A model generated the notes under the pieces. That model had not been told where the DNA came from. It made no database searches and saw nothing but the letters and a program-made list of their open reading frames with translations. Made by a program: the position numbers and the translations under genes. A stretch of 37,282 nucleotides of DNA from Compostibacillus humi. GTDB taxonomy: Bacteria > Bacillota > Bacilli > Bacillales > Amphibacillaceae. The stretch spans positions 1-37,282 of the forward strand of contig NZ_BMEV01000032.1 of the NCBI RefSeq assembly GCF_014637175.1. Reading direction: 5' to 3'. Below are positions 24,940 through 32,588 of this stretch, one piece after another; positions within the stretch are counted from its first letter, which is position 1, and the number at the start of each line of letters is the position of its first letter.

Positions 24940-25354
24940 GGAAGCTGGATTTACATTAATTGAAATTATCCTTGTATTGGCGGTTATAGCGATTTTCCTC
25001 GTCCTGGCGCCTCCCTTCTATTTGGAAAATATTACCGAATTTCAAGAAAAACAGTTCATTGATATTTTGCAGCATGACATCCTTTACCTTCAATCGCTTG
25101 CCATTACAAATGACGAGTACTCAAGGATCGTATTTTTTCATGACCATTATGAATTAATCCGCGGCTCTGCATTAATCGCGAAAAGAACATATCCAAAATA
25201 TATAAAAATCGATTATAGGCAAAATAACCGGATTGAATTCAACAGAAACGGAACGATTCTTTATCCGAGGACGATTCTTATATTAGGAAAAGAAAACCAT
25301 TACCGGCTCATCTTCCCTCTTGGCAAAGGGAGAGGATATATTGTTGCGATGTAA
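24917..25354 (+). CDS. comGD: Minor competence pseudopilin ComGD
   Basis: 145 residues from the ATG at 24917; a GTG at 24926 with GAGG upstream is an alternative. A type IV prepilin leader E-A-G then F-T-L-I-E-I-I-L-V-L-A is present, with the conserved Glu at mature position 5, followed by a soluble pilin head. It overlaps comGC by 23 nt. Minor pseudopilins initiate or shape the pilus tip. Confidence 0.92.
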   Translation: MRFVSNRKEAGFTLIEIILVLAVIAIFLVLAPPFYLENITEFQEKQFIDILQHDILYLQSLAITNDEYSRIVFFHDHYELIRGSALIAKRTYPKYIKIDYRQNNRIEFNRNGTILYPRTILILGKENHYRLIFPLGKGRGYIVAM

Positions 25355-25682
25355 AAGTAAAGGTTTCAGCTTGGTGGAGGTGCTCATAGCTTCCTCCATC
25401 TTCCTTTCCATTATCATCACATTAATCCCCATTGCTGCAATTGTAAAACAGGAACAGAACATGTTGAAGATAAAAAGGGAAGCAGTGTTGATGCTTCACG
25501 ATGAACTACAAGACTTTCTCTGGAAAGACACATCTCTTCCCGCGACAATCGAAAGAGATGTAAAAAATACACAGGTTATTTTTCATTTCGAAAAAGAGGG
25601 AAAGTATGTGAAAGGATGTACCGACATTGAAGCGAGAAAGGGCAAACAGGAAACGATTTGCCTTTATGGCATATCCCGGTAA
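25341..25682 (+). CDS. comGE: Minor competence pseudopilin ComGE
   Basis: 113 residues from the TTG at 25341 (an adjacent TTG at 25344 is equally possible), placed because GGGAGAGG lies just upstream. The leader K-S-K-G then F-S-L-V-E-V-L-I-A-S-S fits a prepilin peptidase site. A C-terminal C-T-D-I ... E-T-I-C-L-Y pair of cysteines resembles that of B. subtilis ComGE. It overlaps comGD by 14 nt. Confidence 0.9.
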   Translation: MLRCKSKGFSLVEVLIASSIFLSIIITLIPIAAIVKQEQNMLKIKREAVLMLHDELQDFLWKDTSLPATIERDVKNTQVIFHFEKEGKYVKGCTDIEARKGKQETICLYGISR

Positions 25683-26085
25683 GGAAAAAGGGTTTACATT
25701 CATTTCATTATTATGCACACTCTCCATTCTGGCCTTGACCCTTCCTTTTATCAGCTTGTCTTTCCGTACTGTGAAAGCTATATCTTACGAAGAGGAGTTT
25801 TCAGTCCATCATTTCTTTCAATTTTTAAGAAATGAAGTAATTGAATCGAGTCAGCTGGCGATCGAAAATCCCCAATCCATTTTGCTTATACAAGACGATA
25901 AAAGAATTACAATTAAGCAGCACGGCGAAGTAATCCATCGCCAAGTAGACGGGAGAGGTCATGAAGTGTATTTAATGGGAGTCCGGTCGGTTCGATTCCG
26001 TCCTCTCCCATATGGGGTACATGCAGAAATTATTCATACTAACGGTGAAAAATATGAAAAAGCAATTGTTTTTTATCCGGAATAA
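25666..26085 (+). CDS. comGF: Competence protein ComGF
   Basis: 139 residues from the ATG at 25666. The leader is K-G-F-T-F-I-S-L-L-C-T-L, with a membrane helix but Ser where other pseudopilins have Glu at position 5, as expected of ComGF. The family signature near residue 100 reads R-Q-V-D-G-R-G-H-E, close to B. subtilis R-V-D-G-K-G-H. It overlaps comGE by 17 nt. ComGF is needed for pilus formation as a minor component. The ribosome-binding site is weak, so translation is probably coupled. Confidence 0.9.
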   Translation: MAYPGKEKGFTFISLLCTLSILALTLPFISLSFRTVKAISYEEEFSVHHFFQFLRNEVIESSQLAIENPQSILLIQDDKRITIKQHGEVIHRQVDGRGHEVYLMGVRSVRFRPLPYGVHAEIIHTNGEKYEKAIVFYPE

Positions 26086-26422
26086 TAAAGGATTTGTATT
26101 TCCATATCTGCTATTCATCGTAACTTTGCTTCTGATAGGAATCCAGAAACAAATTGTATTTTACGAAAATGAAATAGAAATGACCGAGTTAATGGTTGAC
26201 CAAGTAAAAATCGAAACGATGTATCAAATGGCAAAAACTGAAACGAAAAATGAACTTGCTGCAAATCCGCACATAAGATCGATTATCTTTCATTATCCTT
26301 ACGGTGAAGCGGAGGTTACCCTTCAGCCGGAATCGGAAACCGCATATAAGGCAAGATTCGTTATAACTACATTTCCCAACAATAACAGCTATACGTTCAT
26401 CAGCCAAATACTTCATAAATAG
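26054..26422 (+). CDS. comGG: Competence protein ComGG
   Basis: 122 residues from the ATG at 26054. It begins with a basic tail and G-F-V-F-P-Y-L-L-F-I-V-T-L-L-L, a prepilin-like membrane helix without the Glu5, typical of ComGG. The remaining part is a small soluble domain with little conservation. It is the last gene of comG and overlaps comGF by 32 nt. No terminator with a clear stem follows. Confidence 0.88.
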   Translation: MKKQLFFIRNNKGFVFPYLLFIVTLLLIGIQKQIVFYENEIEMTELMVDQVKIETMYQMAKTETKNELAANPHIRSIIFHYPYGEAEVTLQPESETAYKARFVITTFPNNNSYTFISQILHK

Positions 26423-26560
26423 TATTTCAAAACCATATCCAGACTTTTCCCACTTCTTGCAGGATATTTGTATAATTTTCGACAAATCCGCCGAGTCAAC
26501 CTTTTTTAAAGCAGTTTCACTTATAATTATAGTATAAATCAAACATAAGAGGTGTTTCCG

Positions 26561-27259
26561 ATGGAACAGACACTAAAAATAACAAATGTGTTAAGTGATC
26601 CGACTCGGTTTCATATTTATGAATATTTAGTGGAACATCACAAAGAAGTAAGTGTAAATGAAATTGCCAAACAATTCGATATTCACCCTAATGTAGCCCG
26701 TCTTCATCTCTCCAAATTAGAAGATGTTCGCATGGTTACCTCCTACTCGAAAAAAACAGGCAAAGGTGGAAGGCCAAGCAGAGTATATCGTCTCTCAGAC
26801 CGAGTCGTCGAATTAAACTTTCCTCACCGGGACTACAAATTACTCTCATCCATCATGATTGAATCAATGGCTGAGTTAGGAGAAACAGGAAAAACCATCA
26901 TTTATGAAACAGGGAAAAAATATGGGATGGATGTAATGAAGGATGAAAAAATTCGTGCCGAGAACATGTCGACCGAGGAAAAAATAAAACTGTTGGAGGA
27001 TGCTTCCTTTTTATTGGGCATGTATTCTAATTTTAATTATGATAATGAAAATAATCGCGTTTATTTTGAAGTTAATAACTGCCCCTTTAAAGAACTGGCG
27101 TCGACAAATCAGGAAATGGTTTGTTCGATGCACAATGCTTTTATCCAAGGAATGTTCGAGTCGTTATTCGATGATGTGGAACTGATTACGAAACATAATA
27201 TGTTTGAAGCCGGCTGCGAAAATTGTGCTTACGTAGCCAATCTAAAACTTGTCAAATAA
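26561..27259 (+). CDS. HTH regulator with a cysteine-containing sensor domain
   Basis: 232 residues from the ATG at 26561 (site AGAGG). The N-terminal winged helix (about 5-75) has the ArsR/SufR-type pattern L-S-D-P-T-R-F-H-I-Y-E-Y-L and N-V-A-R-L-H-L-S-K-L, then a wing with K-G-G-R-P-S-R. The C-terminal domain (about 90-232) has four cysteines: C-P-F near 173, C-S-M-H near 187, and the C-E-N-C pair near 219-222. Such a set could bind a metal or an Fe-S cluster, as in SufR (inference). It lies between comGG and yqgY, with its own leader. Target genes are unknown. Confidence 0.82.
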   Translation: MEQTLKITNVLSDPTRFHIYEYLVEHHKEVSVNEIAKQFDIHPNVARLHLSKLEDVRMVTSYSKKTGKGGRPSRVYRLSDRVVELNFPHRDYKLLSSIMIESMAELGETGKTIIYETGKKYGMDVMKDEKIRAENMSTEEKIKLLEDASFLLGMYSNFNYDNENNRVYFEVNNCPFKELASTNQEMVCSMHNAFIQGMFESLFDDVELITKHNMFEAGCENCAYVANLKLVK

Positions 27260-27265
27260 CATTCG

Positions 27266-27294
27266 TTTACAATCTTTCCCATGTCGTTTATAAT
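27266..27294 (+). promoter_or_regulatory. Sigma-A promoter of yqgY
   Basis: TTTACA (27266-27271), a 17-nt spacer and a perfect TATAAT (27289-27294) lie 36 nt before the GTG start of yqgY. Confidence 0.8.
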
Positions 27295-27330
27295 ATCTAT
27301 GATAACGTTAACTAAAAGGAGGGGACTCAC

Positions 27331-27573
27331 GTGGATCGCATGTTTCGTGTGCTAGCCTTTTGGACAGGAATCTTTACAGTTATGTTTTTCGTTGGCGATA
27401 TGATGGTACCAACGATTTTATCCCTGATTCAAACGGTATTTTTCCTTACATTAAGTTATTTGAAATTGTCTGAACGGATGTATATGTACTTATTTGGTGC
27501 TTATTGTACCATTTTCATGATCGGCTTTACATGGTATTCCGAATTCTTGCTTGTTCCAGGTTTCGGACATTAA
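27331..27573 (+). CDS. yqgY: DUF2626 family membrane protein YqgY
   Basis: 80 residues. The start is GTG (27331) after an excellent AAAGGAGGGG. Three membrane segments lie at about residues 4-24, 26-44 and 51-75. The pattern M-D-R-M-x-R-V-L-x-F-W-T-G-I-F-x-V-M-F and L-S-E-R-M-Y identifies the DUF2626/YqgY family of Bacillaceae. Function unknown. Confidence 0.88.
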   Translation: MDRMFRVLAFWTGIFTVMFFVGDMMVPTILSLIQTVFFLTLSYLKLSERMYMYLFGAYCTIFMIGFTWYSEFLLVPGFGH

Positions 27574-27610
27574 AAAAAAGGCCTTGCCATCAAATTGCAG
27601 GGCCTTTTTC
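27573..27610. terminator. Bidirectional terminator between yqgY and yqgX
   Basis: A stem AAAAAGGCC-TTGC against GCA-GGGCCTTTTT with one bulge follows the yqgY stop codon. It ends in T runs in both directions and therefore can also close yqgX on the other strand. Confidence 0.85.
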
Positions 27611-27654
27611 CCTTTGTATGAAATGTGTCTCCTACCTCCTGCTTGCAAAGGAAA

Positions 27655-28275
27655 TTATGATGTAACAAAAGGATTATGCTTTCGTTCATGGTGTATGGTA
27701 GTATTCGGGCCATGGCCGGGATAAACGACAACCTGTTCCGGGAGCGTATAAAATTTATTGCGGATCGTTTCTTCCAATACGTCGAAATCTCCCCCCGGCA
27801 AGTCTGTACGGCCAACTCCTTCTAAAAACAGCACATCTCCTCCAAATACAACGTCATCCTTTGGAAAAACAAAACTCATGCTCCCCGGAGAATGCCCAGG
27901 TGTATGTATGACTTCCATTGCAAATGGTCCAATTTCCAAGTTCCCTTCTCTTAAAGGCTTGGCTGCAGTTTTGATAATAACCGGACTGCTTAGCATGCGG
28001 GAACCATTTTGTGCCGGGTCTTGCAGCCATGGATGTTCCAATTCATTCAAATACACTTCAATGTTATAGTAATTGCAGATTTCGTCCAGCGCGCCAATAT
28101 GATCAAAGTGGGCATGAGTCAAAAGAATGGCATGCGGACGCAGCTTTCTTTCCTCTATATAGCGGATAATTCGCTCTCCTTCCCCGCCGGGATCAATAAT
28201 TAGGGCATTGCTCCCAATCTCTAAAATATAGCAATTCGTTCCTATCGGTGCAACTGACAGCAAATGAATGTTCAT
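27655..28275 (-). CDS. yqgX: Metallo-beta-lactamase-fold hydrolase YqgX (glyoxalase II-like)
   Basis: 206 residues. The binuclear metal site is complete: T-H-A-H-F-D-H-I-G (about residues 53-61), His in H-T-P-G-H (about 131), Asp in G-G-D-V-L-F (about 151) and His in P-G-H-G-P (about 191). The family hydrolyses thioesters and is compared with glyoxalase II or with bacillithiol-linked enzymes, but the substrate is not fixed by the sequence. It has no signal peptide. The start has AAGGAGAAAG. Confidence 0.92.
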   Translation of the reverse strand: MNIHLLSVAPIGTNCYILEIGSNALIIDPGGEGERIIRYIEERKLRPHAILLTHAHFDHIGALDEICNYYNIEVYLNELEHPWLQDPAQNGSRMLSSPVIIKTAAKPLREGNLEIGPFAMEVIHTPGHSPGSMSFVFPKDDVVFGGDVLFLEGVGRTDLPGGDFDVLEETIRNKFYTLPEQVVVYPGHGPNTTIHHERKHNPFVTS

Positions 28276-28332
28276 TTCTCTTTCTCCTTATTTGTAGTTT
28301 TTTACGTAATTTTGAATTCCCCCACGTTTATC

Positions 28333-28361
28333 TCGACAAAATCCGTTTTCTGCTATACAAT
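28333..28361 (+). promoter_or_regulatory. Sigma-A promoter of the small DUF2759-like gene
   Basis: TCGACA (28333-28338), a 17-nt spacer and TACAAT (28356-28361), each with five of six consensus bases, lie 72 nt before the ATG. Confidence 0.65.
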
Positions 28362-28433
28362 AAGGGATGTATTATCCTACTACATATTTGTATATATTAA
28401 ATTTGACTACAAGACATTGAGGGAGGTAAAATC

Positions 28434-28604
28434 ATGCGTATCGTTTTAGGGTTTATATTCCTGCTTGTAACAATTGTAGCGGTCATTTCAATTGTACGTC
28501 AATTGAAATATAAAAATATTCTCGCTATCATTTTCTCTGTTCTTACTGCTATTGTCTTTGGATTTTTTTCCATTGCAACCATTATATCGGAACTGTCTTC
28601 CTGA
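28434..28604 (+). CDS. Small membrane protein, DUF2759-like
   Basis: 56 residues from the ATG at 28434, with the strong site GGGAGG. Two membrane helices (about 2-21 and 28-50) are joined by a basic turn R-Q-L-K-Y-K-N-I-L. Length and the N-I-L-A-I-I-F-S-V ... V-F-G-F-F-S-I-A-T-I-I pattern fit the DUF2759 family that lies near yqgX in Bacillaceae. Its own promoter and terminator support it as a real monocistronic gene. Function unknown. Confidence 0.82.
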   Translation: MRIVLGFIFLLVTIVAVISIVRQLKYKNILAIIFSVLTAIVFGFFSIATIISELSS

Positions 28605-28611
28605 TTGTTCG

Positions 28612-28644
28612 AAAAAAGTTAACGGCTTATTCGTTAACTTTTTT
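28612..28644 (+). terminator. Terminator of the DUF2759-like gene
   Basis: Stem AAAAAAGTTAACG (28612-28624) / CGTTAACTTTTTT (28632-28644), seven-base loop, with the T run on the plus strand. Confidence 0.9.
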
Positions 28645-28649
28645 ATTGC

Positions 28650-28683
28650 AAAAAAGCTCCTCCCTATTTGGAGGAGCTTTTTT
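28650..28683 (-). terminator. Terminator of the ltaS/yqgS gene
   Basis: Stem AAAAAAGCTCCTCC (28650-28663) / GGAGGAGCTTTTTT (28670-28683), 6-base loop. It overlaps the last codons of the lipoteichoic acid synthase gene and ends in a T run on the minus strand. Confidence 0.9.
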
Positions 28684-30607
28684 CTTCCTGCTCTTTTTGG
28701 TTAAAATCGAAAAAACGCAATAAATCACCGTAAATGATATCATCCGAGTACTGTAATTCCAGATTCGCCTTTTCTGCTATTGGCGCACATGGATTTTCCT
28801 TCTCTGTTTCCTGATATTCATTTAGTTCTGATTCGTCTTCCTCAAGAATTTCAACCGGTTCCCCTGTTGCCCGATGATAACATGTATTTACTGTATATAC
28901 ATAATCATCACTGATAAAATCACCGTTTCTTAGGACAATATATCCTTTCCGATCTTCACTAAACAAGTCGTTGCCAAAATAAATGTCGTTGTCATGTTTT
29001 ATGCCTAATAAGTTTAACATCGTTGGCTTCATGTCAATTTGCCCGGCAACTTTCGTGACGACCTCTCCTTTTCCGTGTCCAGGAATATGGATAAATAACG
29101 GGACCCGCTGCAATTGAACTTGATCATATGGCGAAATTTCTTCTTTATTTAAATACATGCTCATTGCTTTATTATGGTTGGCGCTAATTCCGATATGGTC
29201 TCCCATAATGACAATGATGGAATCCTCATATAATCCTGATTCTTTAAGGTGGTTAAAAAATTCTTCAAGGGCTTCATCCATGTAGCGGACAGCCGGGAAG
29301 TAATTGTTCAAAGTATTCGAATTGGAGTCATACGGTTCAATTGAACGGTCCTCTTCATCCAATTCAAACGGAAAATGGTTCGTTAACGTGATAAATTTGG
29401 CATAGAAAGGCTTCTCCAGCGTTTCTAAATATTTCATCGATTGCTCAAAAAATGGTTTATCTTTTAATCCCCAGCCGACCGAGTTTTCATCGGTAATCTC
29501 ATACGATTTTTCATCAAAGAAATGATTGAAACCTAAACTGTCATACATTTGGAATCTATTCCAGAAACTTCCATTATTGGCATGAAATACTGCAGACTGG
29601 TATCCGGCATCTTCAATAATTTCCGGAATAGCGTGATATTCATTGCCGCCATGGGTGAAAAACACAGCTCCCCTTGATAATGGGTAGAGGGAGTTTTCCA
29701 CGAGAAATTCCGAATCAGACGTGTTCCCCTGCCCAGTTTGTTCATAGAAGTTTTCAAAATAATAGGTGTCTTCATCCTCTATCAAACTATTGAGGAATGG
29801 TGTGATTTCCTCCCCGTTCACCTCATTATTGATGACAAAGCTTTGCAAGGATTCGGCATTAATCCAAATTATATTCTTGCCTTCTGCAACGCCGAACATG
29901 TCAGATTGTCCGTCTGTTTTCACTTCATTTTCCACGTAATCTACAATTTCAGTCAATTCATTTCCATCAGCAAATACCCGCTTCGTTTCCGCACGGGAAT
30001 GCTGAATAATATCATAAACATGGTAGTTGAAAAGTCCAATGTTTTTTACCAAGTATTCCCGGTCAAATCCCCTTGTAAATAATTGGGGTCTTTCCGTCTC
30101 AGCGAGAAAAAAGTTTCCTGCAAGAAGCAATAAAGATAAGGCTGCAGCGAAAACTTTTCCCCGTTTTTTGTAGCTTACCGCAGCCGCATTTTCTTTTTTT
30201 GTTAACTTCCAGACAATAAAGACATCCAAAAATAGCAAAATATCATAGGGCTTTATTAGCGTTAAAATGCTAGAACCTAAATCTGCCATGTTGCTCCCCA
30301 TAAACAGCTGGGGAATTGTAATAAAATCGGTAAATTGACGGTAGAATACGAGATTTGCAAACACAATAAACGTTCCGAAAAACATCATATAACGGATATA
30401 TTTCAATTGCCGCTGTTCTTTTCTAAACCAGACACTGATGGCAAAGATTAAAAATGCAGACACAAACGGGTTGATTAGCAAAATCAGTTCCTGTGTCGTA
30501 TTTTCCAATTCAATATTAAACATAAATCGATAAACTATATATGTTTTCAGTCCAAATAAAACACTCGCTATAATATATAGCGGCGTTCGAAGAAACAAAT
30601 CTTTCAT
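28664..30607 (-). CDS. yqgS: Lipoteichoic acid synthase family protein (YqgS-like)
   Basis: 647 residues from the ATG at 30607 (site AGGAGG); an ATG 18 nt upstream is less likely. Five N-terminal membrane segments (about 1-200) are followed by a large extracellular sulfatase-fold domain (about 235-580). The catalytic threonine lies in G-Q-G-N-T-S-D-S-E-F (about residue 296), with N-S-L-Y-P after it, as in LtaS. Other metal ligands are in the V-I-M-G-D-H region near 475. The enzyme transfers glycerol-phosphate from phosphatidylglycerol to the growing teichoic chain or its primer. The acidic C-terminal tail is unusually long. B. subtilis YqgS is one of four paralogues, so which role it takes is uncertain. 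Confidence 0.92.
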   Translation of the reverse strand: MKDLFLRTPLYIIASVLFGLKTYIVYRFMFNIELENTTQELILLINPFVSAFLIFAISVWFRKEQRQLKYIRYMMFFGTFIVFANLVFYRQFTDFITIPQLFMGSNMADLGSSILTLIKPYDILLFLDVFIVWKLTKKENAAAVSYKKRGKVFAAALSLLLLAGNFFLAETERPQLFTRGFDREYLVKNIGLFNYHVYDIIQHSRAETKRVFADGNELTEIVDYVENEVKTDGQSDMFGVAEGKNIIWINAESLQSFVINNEVNGEEITPFLNSLIEDEDTYYFENFYEQTGQGNTSDSEFLVENSLYPLSRGAVFFTHGGNEYHAIPEIIEDAGYQSAVFHANNGSFWNRFQMYDSLGFNHFFDEKSYEITDENSVGWGLKDKPFFEQSMKYLETLEKPFYAKFITLTNHFPFELDEEDRSIEPYDSNSNTLNNYFPAVRYMDEALEEFFNHLKESGLYEDSIIVIMGDHIGISANHNKAMSMYLNKEEISPYDQVQLQRVPLFIHIPGHGKGEVVTKVAGQIDMKPTMLNLLGIKHDNDIYFGNDLFSEDRKGYIVLRNGDFISDDYVYTVNTCYHRATGEPVEILEEDESELNEYQETEKENPCAPIAEKANLELQYSDDIIYGDLLRFFDFNQKEQEEKSSSK

Positions 30608-30757
30608 CCATGTAACCTCCTGCATAACGAATGATGTCTAAACATGTCTTATATAAAAGGGATTTATATCGTATTGTTCCGGACTAACCTATAAGACGAT
30701 GTATAAACAAAAAAGTTTCACTTTCCATTAATTTTTTTTAACATTATTTACATGCAA

Positions 30758-30979
30758 TTAATATATTATTCCTTTTCCTGATGAATTACTAGATAACTTC
30801 CTTTTTTCTTTGCGCAATATTAACTTTGCCTGCATGTAATCCGAGCGGCTAATCAATTGAAACTGATACAGCTCATCGACTTCCATATCCATTAATTCAA
30901 TATCACCGAGCCGATCCTTCGTATAAATGATCGTGCCAAATTTTTTTAATAATTGCTGGACGTCGTAAAAGGTTTCCAT
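30758..30979 (-). CDS. yqgQ: YqgQ (DUF910) family protein
   Basis: 73 residues from the ATG at 30979; in-frame ATG codons at 30982 and 30991 are also possible. The beginning M-E-T-F-Y-D-V-Q-Q-L-L-K-K-F-G is the family signature. It is a small helical protein of unknown function, soluble, with a basic end. In B. subtilis the glucokinase gene glcK lies next to it; here that gene is absent and a spoVAF-type gene lies upstream. Confidence 0.88.
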   Translation of the reverse strand: METFYDVQQLLKKFGTIIYTKDRLGDIELMDMEVDELYQFQLISRSDYMQAKLILRKEKRKLSSNSSGKGIIY

Positions 30980-31034
30980 CATTTTCACCATTCTTTTAAC
31001 AAATCAGATTGTATTTTATCATACATCATTCACA

Positions 31035-31066
31035 TAAAAAACCCAAATCTGATTAACGATCTGGGT
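31035..31066 (-). terminator. Terminator of the spoVAF-type gene
   Basis: Stem ACCCAAATC (31041-31049) / GATCTGGGT (31058-31066) with one mismatch, followed on the minus strand by six T. It overlaps the stop codon at 31053. Confidence 0.8.
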
Positions 31067-32510
31067 CCTGTGGATTTAGAAAATCAGGTCTTTTGCTTTT
31101 TAAAGGAATTGGTGACCTTATAAAGATATCACGAAATGCTTGAAATGAAAATGGTAAAAATGGCCAAAAATATGGAATCCGAAAAGTTGTCATTCTTGTT
31201 AAGAAAAGAATCCAAACAGTAATTCCGACAACATAACCAGCTATGCCGAATAGGGCAGCAGATATTAATAATACCATTCGTACAATATGATTGGCAAGAC
31301 TTAATTCATAACTTGGGGTGGCATAGGTGCCAATTGCAGCAATAGCAATATATAGGATTACTTCATAGGAAAACCATCCCACTTCTACGGAAACTTGCCC
31401 GATAATAATCGCTGCAACAAGCCCGAGTGCTGTCGCTAATGAGGACGGTGAATGGATTGCAGCCATTCGAAGCATATCCATGCCAATTTCAGCTATGAAA
31501 AACTGCCAAAATAACGGCACATTCCCTGCTTCGTTCGGTCCGATAAATTGCAGCCCAGCCGGCAGAATTTCCCGCTGTACGGAAACTAAATAGTATAAAG
31601 GCAAGATAAATATAGAAAGAAATACGGCAGCAAAACGGACAAGGCGCAAATACGCTCCGACGAGCGGCTTCTGACGGTATTCCTCGGCATGCTGCATATG
31701 GTGCCAGTAAGTTGCAGGAGTAATCATGACGCTCGGAGACCCGTCGATAATGACGAGAATATGCCCTTCATATAAATGGGCAGCAGCCGTGTCAGGGCGC
31801 TCCGTGTAGCGGATGGTCGGATATGGGTTCCAATGACGGCCGCTAATGTACTCTTCCACCGTTTTCTCAGCCATCGGCAAACCGTCCGTATCAATTTTTT
31901 TTAACGTATGTTTTAAATGCTTTACTCTTTTAGGATCAGCAATATCGGCAAGGTAACAGATGGCCACGTCCGTTTTTGAGCGTCTTCCGATTTGCAAATA
32001 TTCCATTGTCAGCGAACGGTCCCTAACCCTCCGGCGGATCAGGGAAGTATTAAAAACGATTGTTTCTACAAATCCGTCCCTGGAGCCGCGGACAACCCGC
32101 TCCAAATCCGGTTCGGCAGGAGAACGGACCGGATAGGTTCGGGCATCAATAACGATAATTTTGTCCAGCCCTTCCATCAGCAGAATTGTCGGGCCGGCCA
32201 ATACAACATCAGCCGCTTGATTCAAGTCATCTATTTGATCCAATTCAATATATGGTATATATGATTTCAGCAGTTTTTCTAATACATCCGGTTCCACATC
32301 GGCAGGTTCCAGTTTTGCCAGAAAAGCCATTAAATAATGGAGAATATCGTCCTTAGCAAACCCGTCAATGAGGAATAGGTCTGTTCTCCGGTTTACATAT
32401 TCCAAATCGAGATGAATCAGGTCAAAACTTTTTTCTGTGCCGAGTAATTTTTTTAAGTATTGCACATTTTTCTCATGGGCAGAAAATAATGGCTGCTTCT
32501 CTTGTTCCAT
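31053..32510 (-). CDS. spoVAF: GerA-family spore membrane protein, SpoVAF type
   Basis: 485 residues from the ATG at 32510 (an upstream in-frame GTG at 32522 is unlikely). An N-terminal soluble domain (about 1-285) holds R-T-Y-P-V-R-S-P-A-E-P-D and V-V-R-G-S-R-D-G-F-V-E, and the G-S-P-S-V-M-I-T-P-A-T stretch marks the junction. About five membrane segments follow (285-450) with M-A-A-I-H-S-P-S-S-L-A-T-A. These patterns match SpoVAF more closely than the classical GerAA subunits, though the two are related. SpoVAF sits in the inner spore membrane and with FigP (YqhR) amplifies germination. It is usually part of the spoVA operon; here it is a stand-alone gene between gluP and yqgQ, so it may be a paralogue. 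Confidence 0.85.
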   Translation of the reverse strand: MEQEKQPLFSAHEKNVQYLKKLLGTEKSFDLIHLDLEYVNRRTDLFLIDGFAKDDILHYLMAFLAKLEPADVEPDVLEKLLKSYIPYIELDQIDDLNQAADVVLAGPTILLMEGLDKIIVIDARTYPVRSPAEPDLERVVRGSRDGFVETIVFNTSLIRRRVRDRSLTMEYLQIGRRSKTDVAICYLADIADPKRVKHLKHTLKKIDTDGLPMAEKTVEEYISGRHWNPYPTIRYTERPDTAAAHLYEGHILVIIDGSPSVMITPATYWHHMQHAEEYRQKPLVGAYLRLVRFAAVFLSIFILPLYYLVSVQREILPAGLQFIGPNEAGNVPLFWQFFIAEIGMDMLRMAAIHSPSSLATALGLVAAIIIGQVSVEVGWFSYEVILYIAIAAIGTYATPSYELSLANHIVRMVLLISAALFGIAGYVVGITVWILFLTRMTTFRIPYFWPFLPFSFQAFRDIFIRSPIPLKSKRPDFLNPQDPDR

Positions 32511-32588
32511 GCAGTTACACACCTATTCTTCGTAGAATTGATGTGTTTATTTTATACGTGTGCCCGTTTTCTATACATTCCAGGTTCA

